DNA of 37,486 nucleotides from Candidatus Omnitrophota bacterium (GCA_018824725.1 JAHJGB010000126.1:1-37486); one strand, 5' to 3'. Positions 1 through 8,611 are shown, counted from the stretch's first letter. Made by a program: numbers and translations. The notes: generated from the letters alone by a model not told the origin.

Positions 1-1
1 A

Positions 2-682
2 GGAGAGGCTATAAGAGCGCTTTCTATGGACGATAGATTCGCTATGTGCAATATGGCAATAGAAGCAGGCGGAAAATCAGGCATTATTGAGCCGGATGAG
101 ATTACTCGTAGATATATTGTTAGCCACAAGCCACAAGCCACAAGCCACAAGCTGAAGAGAATATTTTATAAGAGCGATGAGGGAGCGAAATATCATAAGG
201 CAATAGAATATGATGTGAATAAAATTGAACCGCAGGTTTCTAGCCCTCATCTGCCGAGTAATTCCGGGCCTGTAAGTAAATTCAAAAAAATAAATATAGA
301 CCAGTCGATTATTGGTTCTTGCACAAACGGAAGGATTTCTGACTTAAGAATTGCCGCCAAGATTTTAAAAGGCAAAAAAGTGAATTCAAGAGTGAGGCTG
401 GTGATTATCCCTGCTACTCAAAAGATTTATTCCCAGGCGATTAAAGAAGGCCTGGTTGGTATATTTCTAAATGCAGGAGGGGTTTTTTCAACTCCAAGCT
501 GCGGGCCGTGTCTGGGCGGACATCTGGGGATACTGGCGAGTGGAGAAAAAGCTATTGCTACCACGAACAGGAATTTCAGAGGCAGGATGGGCCATCCAGA
601 CAGCGAGGTATATCTGTCAAATCCTGCAGTGGCTGCGGCAAGCGCAATAAAAGGCAGGATCGCGCATCCGGAAGAGATTTAA
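2..682 (+). CDS. leuC: 3-isopropylmalate dehydratase large subunit (C-terminal part; 5' truncated by window edge)
   Basis: Frame is open from base 2 (GEAIRALSMDDRFAMCNMAIEAGGKSGIIEPDE...), before the first ATG at 26. LeuC/aconitase motifs IGSCTNGR and CGPCLGGHLGILASGE; followed by leuD and leuB. Confidence 0.93.
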   Translation, partial: GEAIRALSMDDRFAMCNMAIEAGGKSGIIEPDEITRRYIVSHKPQATSHKLKRIFYKSDEGAKYHKAIEYDVNKIEPQVSSPHLPSNSGPVSKFKKINIDQSIIGSCTNGRISDLRIAAKILKGKKVNSRVRLVIIPATQKIYSQAIKEGLVGIFLNAGGVFSTPSCGPCLGGHLGILASGEKAIATTNRNFRGRMGHPDSEVYLSNPAVAAASAIKGRIAHPEEI

Positions 683-697
683 AGGCAAAGGCCGTAA

Positions 698-816
698 AAT
701 CGCGGAACCACGCGGAAGCTGTTCCCCGTTTTGCTCGGAACAGACGCAGAAAAACGCGGAAGTTGACATTCAACTTCAGCGTAGTTCTGCGTTAAGTTCC
801 GCGTAGTTTAGCGATT
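698..816. repeat. Structured intergenic repeat, predicted three-way junction (outer stem plus two inner hairpins), between leuC and leuD
   Basis: Outer arms aatcgcggaaccacgcggaa (698-717) and ttccgcgtagtttagcgatt (797-816) pair at 17/20. Inner hairpin CTGTTCC...GGAACAG (719-743). Inner hairpin ACGCAGAAAAACGCGGAAGTTGA / TCAACTTCAGCGTAGTTCTGCGT (744-766/770-792) pairs at 20/23. Confidence 0.8.
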
Positions 817-831
817 AACAAGGTGGCTAAG

Positions 832-1341
832 ATGTATATGAAGTTTAAGGGCAAGGTTTGGAAATTCAAGGACGATGTAAATACAGATGAAATCATTCCT
901 GCGAGGTATTTGAATACAACCGATCCAAAGGAATTAGGCGCTCATTGCATGGAGGATATTGACCCTGAATTTTCAAAAAAGATATCCAGGGACGACATAA
1001 TAGTGGCTGGAAAGAATTTCGGATGCGGCTCTTCAAGGGAACACGCGCAGATTTCAATAAAAGGCGCTGGCATATCCTGCGTGATTGCGCAAAGTTTTGC
1101 CAGGATATTCCTGAGAAACTCAATAAATATGGGCCTGCCTATATTGGAAATCAAGGATATAAGCGGGATAAAGGAAGGGGATTATTTAGAGGTGGATTTA
1201 ACGAGCGGTTCAGTTTCAAATCTTACGGAGCATAAAGAATATAAAGCAAAACCGCTTCCGAAGTTCATACAGGATATCATAAAATCAGGCGGGCTTTTAA
1301 AATGGATTGGAAAGAGAGGAACTAAGCAATGTACAAGATAG
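832..1341 (+). CDS. leuD: 3-isopropylmalate dehydratase small subunit
   Basis: [20 protein letters not shown] and [14 protein letters not shown] are LeuD swivel-domain motifs. ATG at 832 is preceded by AAGGTGG; the GTG at 823 used by the ORF track is less likely. Confidence 0.93.
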   Translation: MYMKFKGKVWKFKDDVNTDEIIPARYLNTTDPKELGAHCMEDIDPEFSKKISRDDIIVAGKNFGCGSSREHAQISIKGAGISCVIAQSFARIFLRNSINMGLPILEIKDISGIKEGDYLEVDLTSGSVSNLTEHKEYKAKPLPKFIQDIIKSGGLLKWIGKRGTKQCTR

Positions 1342-2378
1342 CAGTAATAGGTGGAGATGGAACAGGGCCTGAAGTTGTCAGGGAAGGGTTGAAGGTATTA
1401 GCTGCTGTGAGTAAAAAGGCAGGTTTTAAATATGAAACAGTAGATTATGATTTGGGCGGAGAAAGATATTTAAAAACAAAGGAGCTTGTGTCTAAATCTG
1501 TTTTAAAGGAATTGTCAAAGGTGGACGCTATATTCCTGGGGGCAATAGGCCATCCTGATGTGAAGCCCGGAATATTGGAACAGGGCATTCTTTTAAAACT
1601 GAGATTTTCATTAGACCAGTATATTAATCTCAGGCCTGTGAAACTTTACAATGCTGATTTTTGCCCGCTGAAAGATAAAAAACCAGAGGATATTGATTTT
1701 GTAGTTGTTAGGGAAAATTCAGAAGGGCTTTATAAGGGCTTGGGAGAGTTTCAGAAAAAAGGCACTAAAGAAGAGGTCGCGATACAGATTTCCCATAATA
1801 CCAGAAAAGGCGTTGAGCGCTGCCTCAGGTATGCGTTTGAATATACTAGAAAAAGAAATAAGGATAAGAAATTAACTCTTTGCGGAAAAACCAATGTGCT
1901 TACGTTTGCATGGGATCTCTGGCAGAGGACATTTAATGAAGTGGCTAGCGAATACAAGGATATAATCACTGACTACGCTCACGTGGATGCCACTACAATG
2001 TGGTTTGTAAAAAATCCGGAATGGTTTGATGTGATTGTGACAGACAATATGTTTGGAGATATTATCACTGATCTGGGCGCGATGATACAGGGCGGCATGG
2101 GCATAGCAGCCGGCGGCAATATAAACCCGGAAGGCGTTTCCATGTTTGAACCCATAGGAGGTTCAGCGCCTAAATATACGGGTAAAAATGTTATCAATCC
2201 TCTTGCTGCAATATGCGCAGTGGGCATGCTGCTTGAAAATTTAGGGGAAGAAAAGGCAGCAAGGCAGGTAGAGGATGCGGTTATAAAAATAGTTAAGACA
2301 AAATTAAAATCACTGGCAGCCGGGAAAATGGGGTATTCTACGACTGAAATCGGGGACCTGGTTGTAAAAAATCTGTAA
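1329..2378 (+). CDS. leuB: 3-isopropylmalate dehydrogenase (isocitrate/isopropylmalate dehydrogenase family)
   Basis: [17 protein letters not shown] start, TDNMFGDIITDLGAMIQGGMG, FEPIGGSAPKYTGKNVINPLAAI; overlaps the leuD end. Confidence 0.9.
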   Translation: MYKIAVIGGDGTGPEVVREGLKVLAAVSKKAGFKYETVDYDLGGERYLKTKELVSKSVLKELSKVDAIFLGAIGHPDVKPGILEQGILLKLRFSLDQYINLRPVKLYNADFCPLKDKKPEDIDFVVVRENSEGLYKGLGEFQKKGTKEEVAIQISHNTRKGVERCLRYAFEYTRKRNKDKKLTLCGKTNVLTFAWDLWQRTFNEVASEYKDIITDYAHVDATTMWFVKNPEWFDVIVTDNMFGDIITDLGAMIQGGMGIAAGGNINPEGVSMFEPIGGSAPKYTGKNVINPLAAICAVGMLLENLGEEKAARQVEDAVIKIVKTKLKSLAAGKMGYSTTEIGDLVVKNL

Positions 2379-2388
2379 GGAAAGCAAA

Positions 2389-3411
2389 ATGAGTAAAAAA
2401 TATAATGTTGCAGTCGTAGGCGTAGGAGTTGTCGGGGTAGAGATGTTGAGGGTTTTAAAAGAAAGGCATTTTCCTGTAGGCAGGCTGAGTGTTTTGGCCA
2501 GATCAGCCAGGAATATAAATGTGGACGGTGTTACATATCCTGTGCAGGCTATTTCTAACGAAGCGTTTGAAGGCGTAGACATTGCTTTATTTGCAGGAAC
2601 AGAAGGAGAAAAAGGCGCAGCCACTACTTATGCCAGCGAGGCGGTAAAAAGAGGCGCGGTGGTGATTGATAATGGCGCTGATTTCAGGATGGACCCGAAA
2701 GTGCCGCTTGTAGTGCCGGAGGTTAATGCCAGGGATGTGAAAAAACATAAAGGCATAATAGCAAACCCGAATTGTTCCACCATACAGATGGTCGTGGCTT
2801 TATGGCCTATTTATAAAAAGGCGGGAATAAAAAGAGTAGTTGTGACCACGCTTCAGGCTTCTTCTGGCGCGGGCAAATCAGCTGTTGAGCAATTAAAAGA
2901 AGAAAATTCAAAGATTGCCCAAAGCGGGTATGTCAGCGTGCAGGCGGATGTGGAAAATAAATCAATGCCTCAGCAGCTGGCATATAATGTATTTCCTCAT
3001 ATAGGGGGATTCAGCGATTCTGATTATACAAGCGAAGAATGGAAACTAGTCAAAGAAACCCATAAGGTTATGCATGATGACAAAATAAATATCTCCGCTA
3101 CCACTGTCAGGGTTCCTGTCAGGACAGGGCATTCCGAGGCTGTTTATATAGAGACAGATAAATTTATTTCTTCGGAAGAAGTTAAAGGTATCCTCTCTAA
3201 ATCTAGCGGCATAATTCTGGTTGACGATCCGAAAAATAGCCTTTACCCTATGCCGAAAGATGCAGAAGGCAGGGATGAGGTTTTCGTAGGCCGCGTCAGA
3301 AAAGACCCGTTTGTGAAAAATGGGCTGTGGCTCTGGGTGGTGGCTGATAACCTGCGCAAAGGCGCTGCTACTAACGCTGTGCAGATCGCAGAATGCGTAA
3401 TATCAAACTGA
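2389..3411 (+). CDS. asd: Aspartate-semialdehyde dehydrogenase
   Basis: VAVVGVGVVGVEMLRVLKER, ANPNCSTIQMVVAL catalytic Cys motif, VRVPVRTGHSEAVYIE. Confidence 0.94.
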   Translation: MSKKYNVAVVGVGVVGVEMLRVLKERHFPVGRLSVLARSARNINVDGVTYPVQAISNEAFEGVDIALFAGTEGEKGAATTYASEAVKRGAVVIDNGADFRMDPKVPLVVPEVNARDVKKHKGIIANPNCSTIQMVVALWPIYKKAGIKRVVVTTLQASSGAGKSAVEQLKEENSKIAQSGYVSVQADVENKSMPQQLAYNVFPHIGGFSDSDYTSEEWKLVKETHKVMHDDKINISATTVRVPVRTGHSEAVYIETDKFISSEEVKGILSKSSGIILVDDPKNSLYPMPKDAEGRDEVFVGRVRKDPFVKNGLWLWVVADNLRKGAATNAVQIAECVISN

Positions 3412-4163
3412 TAATTGAATACGACGGCTCTGGGTTTAACGGCTGGCAGGCGCAAGAGCGCACAAGGGCACAAGGGCACAAGGGCACAAGTAAAAGATTA
3501 AAAACCGTGCAAGGGGAAATAGAAAAGGCTGCAAAAAAGCTTTTTGGTAAATATATCTCTCTTATAGGCTCATCCAGGACAGATGCAGGCGTTCACGCAA
3601 AAGCCCAGGCTGCAAATTTCAGGATAGATTCAAACTTCCCGCTAAATAAAATCAAAAATGGCCTAAACAGTTTTTTAACGCGCCGGATTTCAATAATCTC
3701 CGCGGAAGAGGTTTCTCTGAGATTTCATTCCAGGTTTGATTCCAAAGGAAAATTATATAAATATACGATACTTAACAGAAGGACTCGGTCGCCGCTCCTT
3801 GAAAAATATGCCGTATTCGTGCCGTATGACCTGGATATAATTGCGATGAAGAAGGCAGCCGGTTATCTGATCGGAAAGAAAGATTTTAAATCGTTTCAAA
3901 CCAGCGATAAAAAAGAAAAAGACTCTGTGAGGGTCATTAAAAAGATAGAAATAATTTCAAGGCCGCCTGTGGTAGAGATATGTATTCAGGCAAACGGATT
4001 TTTATATAATATGGCCAGGGCAATAGCAGGCACCCTGATCGAAGTCGGAAGAGGCAGATTTAAGCCTGAAAAAGTAAAAGAAATCCTGAAAGAAAAACAC
4101 AGGCCTTCGGCAGGCCAGACTGCGCCTGCAAAAGGTTTGTGCCTTGAAGAGGTATTTTATTGA
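3393..4163 (+). CDS. truA: tRNA pseudouridine synthase A
   Basis: IEYDGSGFNGWQAQ, SSRTDAGVHAKAQAANF, NGFLYNMARAIAGTLIEVGRG. Contains an in-frame tandem-repeat insert at 3461-3490. Confidence 0.94.
   Translation: MRNIKLIIEYDGSGFNGWQAQERTRAQGHKGTSKRLKTVQGEIEKAAKKLFGKYISLIGSSRTDAGVHAKAQAANFRIDSNFPLNKIKNGLNSFLTRRISIISAEEVSLRFHSRFDSKGKLYKYTILNRRTRSPLLEKYAVFVPYDLDIIAMKKAAGYLIGKKDFKSFQTSDKKEKDSVRVIKKIEIISRPPVVEICIQANGFLYNMARAIAGTLIEVGRGRFKPEKVKEILKEKHRPSAGQTAPAKGLCLEEVFY
3461..3503 (+). repeat. In-frame coding insert in truA: (cacaaggg)x3 + cacaag, followed by taaaagatta
   Basis: 8-nt unit cacaaggg starts at 3461, 3469 and 3477, with a final partial unit at 3485. Flank taaaagatt is shared with the dapF insert. 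Confidence 0.85.
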
Positions 4164-4792
4164 TGGGGTATGAAGCTGCTTTAAAAAAAGCATGGGATGC
4201 AGTACAGGATGCCGGAGTAAAGCAGCAGTACCTTAAATTCCTGAACGATGAGTACGAAATAGATTATGCAGAGAAGAATATTATACATTCGTCCGCCATA
4301 AAAACCAATGGCGGGCTCAGTATTCCGCCCAAGGAACCCCGGGCTTCAGCCCGGGTGGGCTCCATTTCCATGTCATGCAATATCCCTGCCAAGGATTTTT
4401 ACAAACTACTGATGCTTCATTATATTGCAAACGAAAATAGGGTATTGAGGATAAGGCGCGATGAATGGATATCGTTCAAAGACCTGGACGGCGGAGAGGC
4501 ATATTTTTCGGCGTTTAAAAAAAGGGCAATAGACCCAATCCTGAGAAAATACGGAGATAATCCTAGCAATATATTTGAACGGGCCAGGTTTTTAAGCGCA
4601 GATAAAATAGATACAGGCACAGCCGGCGTATCGATAAATGCTTTTCCGAAAATAAAAGTAGCTGTTATTCTCTGGGCAAAGGATGATGAGTTTCCGGCAG
4701 ACTGCAATATGCTGTTTAATCCGGAGATAAAAGACATTTTTCCAACCGAAGATGTGGCGGTTCTCGGCGGGATAACAGCAGCCTTACTTTAA
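4160..4792 (+). CDS. DUF3786-like protein carrying a palindromic coding insert
   Basis: The ORF overlaps the truA stop (TGATG). C-terminal pattern WAKDDEFPADCNMLFNPEIKDIFPTEDVAVLGG and FYKLLMLHYI...EWISFKDLDGG...YFSAF resemble DUF3786 as I recall it; no search was run. Confidence 0.6.
   Translation: MMGYEAALKKAWDAVQDAGVKQQYLKFLNDEYEIDYAEKNIIHSSAIKTNGGLSIPPKEPRASARVGSISMSCNIPAKDFYKLLMLHYIANENRVLRIRRDEWISFKDLDGGEAYFSAFKKRAIDPILRKYGDNPSNIFERARFLSADKIDTGTAGVSINAFPKIKVAVILWAKDDEFPADCNMLFNPEIKDIFPTEDVAVLGGITAALL
4291..4367 (+). repeat. Element A copy 1 (two-hairpin palindromic element, in-frame in DUF3786-like gene)
   Basis: gtCCGCCAtaaaaaccaaTGGCGGgctcagtattccGCCCAaggaaCCCCGGGCttcaGCCCGGGTGGGCtccattt. 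About 77 nt; reverse complement matches the uvrA copy at 34897-34973. Confidence 0.85.
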
Positions 4793-4801
4793 CTAACCTA
4801 C

Positions 4802-4832
4802 TTCACTGTGGGAGTCGGACTCCCACAGTGAA
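4802..4832. repeat. Palindrome family C copy 1
   Basis: TTCACTGTGGGAGTC G GACTCCCACAGTGAA, perfect 31-nt palindrome (15-bp arms). Confidence 0.9.
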
Positions 4833-5772
4833 CAACTATAAAAACGACAATGTTGAAATGAAAGAGACAAAGGTTTTTTATGAAGCGGATCCGTTTAACA
4901 GGCTTATTGCGGGAAATCTGCCCGGTGAGGGCAGGCGTTCCAGGGTAAAAAAGTTCAGACGGGTGATTAGCGGGCAATTCAGGACGGACGGGAGCAATAA
5001 TCTTTTTTACGAGGTAAATGAATCCCAGGGATTAGATATACCCCAGAAGATAAAATTTTCAGGCAGATATTCTTTAGATAAAGATCATAACCTGGTTTTT
5101 ACCCTGAATAAATGGAACAATCAGTGCGAAGGCAATAGGCTCACCCTGAAGGCTAAATTAATAGACGCAAAAAGTAATGAAATCGCATTTTTGATAAATT
5201 CAAAAGCAGGGGAGAATAAAAGCCTGGGCTATATAATGAAACTTTATGGCTCCTGGCAGGCTGATCAGCATAACAGGCTTACATTCGGCATTGAGCGGGA
5301 CAGAGATGATGCGGATAGCCTTGTCTTATCAGGCGCGTGGGAGATAAATAAGAATAACGAAATAGTATACAGGTACGGGAGAGAGCCTCAGGCGGTTACT
5401 TTCAGAGGTTCCTGGGATATTTCAGAGAGACACCGAATCAATTATAAGCTGGATAAAAATATTAACTCAGGGTTTAATTTCAGGTCTTCTTTGGGTACTT
5501 TAGTTTCAAAAGGCAAAGAAAAATCTTTGGCATTTGATATAGGTATAGGAATATCTAAAGCTAAAAAACTGAAAAGAAGGATTATTTTGTCCGGCAGGTG
5601 GAAAATAGCCAGAGATAAAGAACTAATCCTGGAAACATCTGATATTGAAGAAGGCGGAGTAAGATTGAAACTTACAAAAGAAATGTTTGACAGGCAGGGC
5701 ATAGCTTATATAGAATCTATAATTAGGGATAAGGAGAACTATATAGGAGGCGGAATTGCCTTTAAATGGTAA
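4828..5772 (+). CDS. Uncharacterised beta-rich repeat protein (repeating G-x-W/Y segments)
   Basis: Repeats such as SGRYSLDKDHNLVFTL, YGSWQADQHNRLTFGI, SGAWEINKNNEIVYRY, RGSWDISERHRINYKL, SGRWKIARDKELILET. Start is uncertain: GTG 4828 lies in the palindrome; ATG 4858 is an alternative. Confidence 0.7.
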   Translation: MNNYKNDNVEMKETKVFYEADPFNRLIAGNLPGEGRRSRVKKFRRVISGQFRTDGSNNLFYEVNESQGLDIPQKIKFSGRYSLDKDHNLVFTLNKWNNQCEGNRLTLKAKLIDAKSNEIAFLINSKAGENKSLGYIMKLYGSWQADQHNRLTFGIERDRDDADSLVLSGAWEINKNNEIVYRYGREPQAVTFRGSWDISERHRINYKLDKNINSGFNFRSSLGTLVSKGKEKSLAFDIGIGISKAKKLKRRIILSGRWKIARDKELILETSDIEEGGVRLKLTKEMFDRQGIAYIESIIRDKENYIGGGIAFKW

Positions 5773-5782
5773 AGGAGGAAGC

Positions 5783-6421
5783 ATGAAAAGGATTTTTATA
5801 GTGGCTGTTAGCTTGTTTTTCCTGGTAAGCGTAGCAGAAGCTGGTCAAAAGGATGCAAAATTTAAACATGCAGACAAGAACAAAGACGGCGCGATAGATA
5901 AAAAAGAAATGCATATGGAAAAAGACTGGGAGACTAAGAAGAAGGAAAAGGCAAAAAAGATTTTTAAAGAAGCGGATGCAAATAAGGACGGCGTGGTTGG
6001 TGAGGATGAAATAAATAACTGGAAACCTTCTAAAAAAGCTAATTCATGGTGGAAGAAAAAAGCGGATACAAATAACGACGGAGTAGTGAGCGAAGAAGAA
6101 ACAGCGGTATGGAAAAAACTCTGCAATGAAAAGATGGATTTGAACGGAGACGGAAAGATTGACGAAAAAGAAAAAAGAAAATGCTGGCGCCATGCAAAGA
6201 GCAAGGTCAATATAGAAATTGAAAAACAATATGACGCGAATGGAGACGGCTGGCTGGATGAATCAGAAGTAAAAGCTATGCTTAAGGCCAAGCATGAGCT
6301 GATAAAGACAAAAGGCAAAGCAAAAGTGGATACTGAGATAGAAAAAGAATACGACTCTAATAAGGACGGCGTGATAGATTCGGAAGAAGCTAAAACAATG
6401 AAAGAAGATGTCGAAAAATAA
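5783..6421 (+). CDS. Secreted EF-hand calcium-binding protein (six DxDxDG loops)
   Basis: AGGAGG at 5773-5778 and ATG at 5783 start MKRIFIVAVSLFFLVSVAEAG (signal peptide). Loops: DKNKDGAIDKKE, DANKDGVVGEDE, DTNNDGVVSEEE, DLNGDGKIDEKE, DANGDGWLDESE, DSNKDGVIDSEE. Confidence 0.9.
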   Translation: MKRIFIVAVSLFFLVSVAEAGQKDAKFKHADKNKDGAIDKKEMHMEKDWETKKKEKAKKIFKEADANKDGVVGEDEINNWKPSKKANSWWKKKADTNNDGVVSEEETAVWKKLCNEKMDLNGDGKIDEKEKRKCWRHAKSKVNIEIEKQYDANGDGWLDESEVKAMLKAKHELIKTKGKAKVDTEIEKEYDSNKDGVIDSEEAKTMKEDVEK

Positions 6422-6459
6422 GCTGTTTAAAAAATACAAATCCGGGTTTACCTTTAGAT

Positions 6460-8586
6460 ATGAAAAACTTTTTTAAGAGTTCGGATTTTCATATAGTTAT
6501 ATTAAGCATATGGATGTTATTCTTGGAATTATTTCTTGTTCGCTGGATTTCCACAGAAATAAGGATATTTGCTTATGTAAGTAATTTAGTCTTGCTCGCT
6601 TGTTTTATAGGCATGGGAGCAGGGTGTTATTTTTCTCATAAGAAGATAAATGTATTATTTAGTTTTTTAATGTTAACCATCAGTATTCTTGCAGTAAAAT
6701 CAATTCCTTTTTTAAGAATAACTGATTTACTGTCTGGATTTAGTGATTCTGTAATTTGGTCTCAGGATTTAATCTCTAATAATCTCATCCCCGCTCTAAA
6801 AGGAATAACCCTCACATTATTTATGTTTGGCATGGTTGCTTCGATATTCTTTCCTCTGGGCCAGGTTTTAGGAAGTATGTTCAAAGCTCATAATAAAATA
6901 ATTGTCGCTTACTCTTTTAATATCTTAGGAAGCATTGTAGGTATATGGCTATTCAGCCTGCTTTCTTTTATTTATACACCGCCACTGATTTGGCTTATTC
7001 TTGCAATGGTATGCGGATTGTTGTTTATAGAAAAAAAGCGCTGGAACCTGCAACTTTTTTTATTATTTCTCTTATCTTCATCTATAATAATTACAATTCC
7101 TATTAGCCGCACAGCACTTACCTTATGGTCCCCCTATCAAAAATTGGATGTTTACAATATCAGTGTAGGCGGTGTTGATATGGGTTATACGGTCAATGTC
7201 AATAATGCAAATTATATGGAGCTTCTTAATATATCACCGGATTTTATTAATTCTCATCACGAAATATTCGGTCCTTATAATATAAGCGATTTTTCCAGAT
7301 TCAGCCAGTATGAAATCCCTTATATGTTCAAGGATGGTATCGAAGATGTCCTTATCGTTGGCTCTGGAGGGGGCAATGATGTAGCTGGGGCGCTAAGAAG
7401 GAATATAAAAAATATAGATGCCGTAGAGATAGACCCCGGTATATATAAACTGGGTTTAATGTTTCATCCTGAGCATCCTTATGAAGATAATAAAGCGCAT
7501 ATTTATATAGATGATGCTCGTTCATTCTTTAAGAAAGCCAAAAAAAAATACGATCTCATAAGCTTTGGTTTGTTGGATTCTCATACTGTTTCTTCGAGTT
7601 ACAATAATATTCGCCTGGATCATTATATGTATACAATCGAAAGTTTTAAAGAAGCAAAAGCCCTTCTTAAAGATGATGGAGTTATGGCACTTGCATTCGC
7701 CGCCACAAAGCCATGGATTGCAGAGAGGCTGAATAAGCTTATTAAACAGGCATTTGGAGAAGAGCCGCTTTGCTTTGCCATCAGCCCTTATGGGAATGGC
7801 GTGTTTAATAGAGGCTGGATCATGTATGTTATTGGCAACAACATGGAACTGCTTAGAGAGAAAGTAGATTCACAGGCTCAATTAAGGGAGTATATCAAAA
7901 AACAAAAGATTAATTTAGCCATCGGAAATGTGAAATTAACAACAGATGATTGGCCATATCTTTATGTGGAAAAACCAGTTATACCAAAGATGTATTTATG
8001 TATTATTATGAGCCTTTTAATCCTGCTTACTTTAGCAGGTAAGGTTTTATTTTCAGAAGGTAAAAAATTAAATTTTCATTTTTTATTTTTAGGGGCTGCT
8101 TTTTTACTGCTTGAATTTCAAAATATCAGCAAAGCCTCTTTACTATTTGGGGCAACTTGGCTTGTAAATGCCTATATGATAACAGCTATTTTAGTACTTA
8201 TTCTTCTTGCCAATCTTTTTGTGTATTATTTTAAAATAACAAATATGAGGCCGTTTTACTATTTGCTTTGGATTTCCGTATTGATTATATATATTACTCC
8301 TTTGCATAATTTTAATGTCTATAATTATTATCTAAAGGCAACTATTATTGCGATATTCCTTAATATACCTATATTTTTTGCGGGAATAATTTTTATAAAT
8401 TCTTTTAAGAGGTTTCCCTATAAAGATATAGCGCTTGGGTCAAACCTATTAGGGGCAACTCTAGGAGGCCTTTTAGAGTCGTTTTCTTTTATAGTTGGCA
8501 TAAAGGCATTACTTATTTTGGTATTTGCACTTTATTTTTTCGCATATCTATTTGGAAGAGAGTTGATATTTGCAAAAGATAGCTAA
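6460..8586 (+). CDS. Multi-pass membrane protein with central spermidine-synthase-like methyltransferase-fold domain
   Basis: Hydrophobic N- and C-terminal segments flank DVLIVGSGGGNDVAGALRRNIKNIDAVEIDPGIY...IYIDDARSFFKKAKKKYDLISFGLLDSH. Confidence 0.8.
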   Translation: MKNFFKSSDFHIVILSIWMLFLELFLVRWISTEIRIFAYVSNLVLLACFIGMGAGCYFSHKKINVLFSFLMLTISILAVKSIPFLRITDLLSGFSDSVIWSQDLISNNLIPALKGITLTLFMFGMVASIFFPLGQVLGSMFKAHNKIIVAYSFNILGSIVGIWLFSLLSFIYTPPLIWLILAMVCGLLFIEKKRWNLQLFLLFLLSSSIIITIPISRTALTLWSPYQKLDVYNISVGGVDMGYTVNVNNANYMELLNISPDFINSHHEIFGPYNISDFSRFSQYEIPYMFKDGIEDVLIVGSGGGNDVAGALRRNIKNIDAVEIDPGIYKLGLMFHPEHPYEDNKAHIYIDDARSFFKKAKKKYDLISFGLLDSHTVSSSYNNIRLDHYMYTIESFKEAKALLKDDGVMALAFAATKPWIAERLNKLIKQAFGEEPLCFAISPYGNGVFNRGWIMYVIGNNMELLREKVDSQAQLREYIKKQKINLAIGNVKLTTDDWPYLYVEKPVIPKMYLCIIMSLLILLTLAGKVLFSEGKKLNFHFLFLGAAFLLLEFQNISKASLLFGATWLVNAYMITAILVLILLANLFVYYFKITNMRPFYYLLWISVLIIYITPLHNFNVYNYYLKATIIAIFLNIPIFFAGIIFINSFKRFPYKDIALGSNLLGATLGGLLESFSFIVGIKALLILVFALYFFAYLFGRELIFAKDS

Positions 8587-8611
8587 ACGTAAAATCAGTG
8601 ATATGTGCGTC

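Noticed and set aside
123-150. CRISPR-like array at the leuC, truA or dapF tandem repeats
   Set aside because: Units are 7-8 nt with no spacers and lie inside coding frames.
508-795. 95-aa plus-strand ORF across leuC end and repeat
   Set aside because: Overlaps leuC in another frame and runs into the structured repeat; no RBS or family resemblance.
4970-5772. Beta-repeat ORF as an outer-membrane porin
   Set aside because: No signal peptide or C-terminal aromatic signature is convincing, so only a generic beta-repeat call is made.
5845-6318. 157-aa minus-strand ORF (Phe/Ser-rich)
   Set aside because: Mirror of the Lys/Asp-rich EF-hand gene; composition explained by antisense reading.
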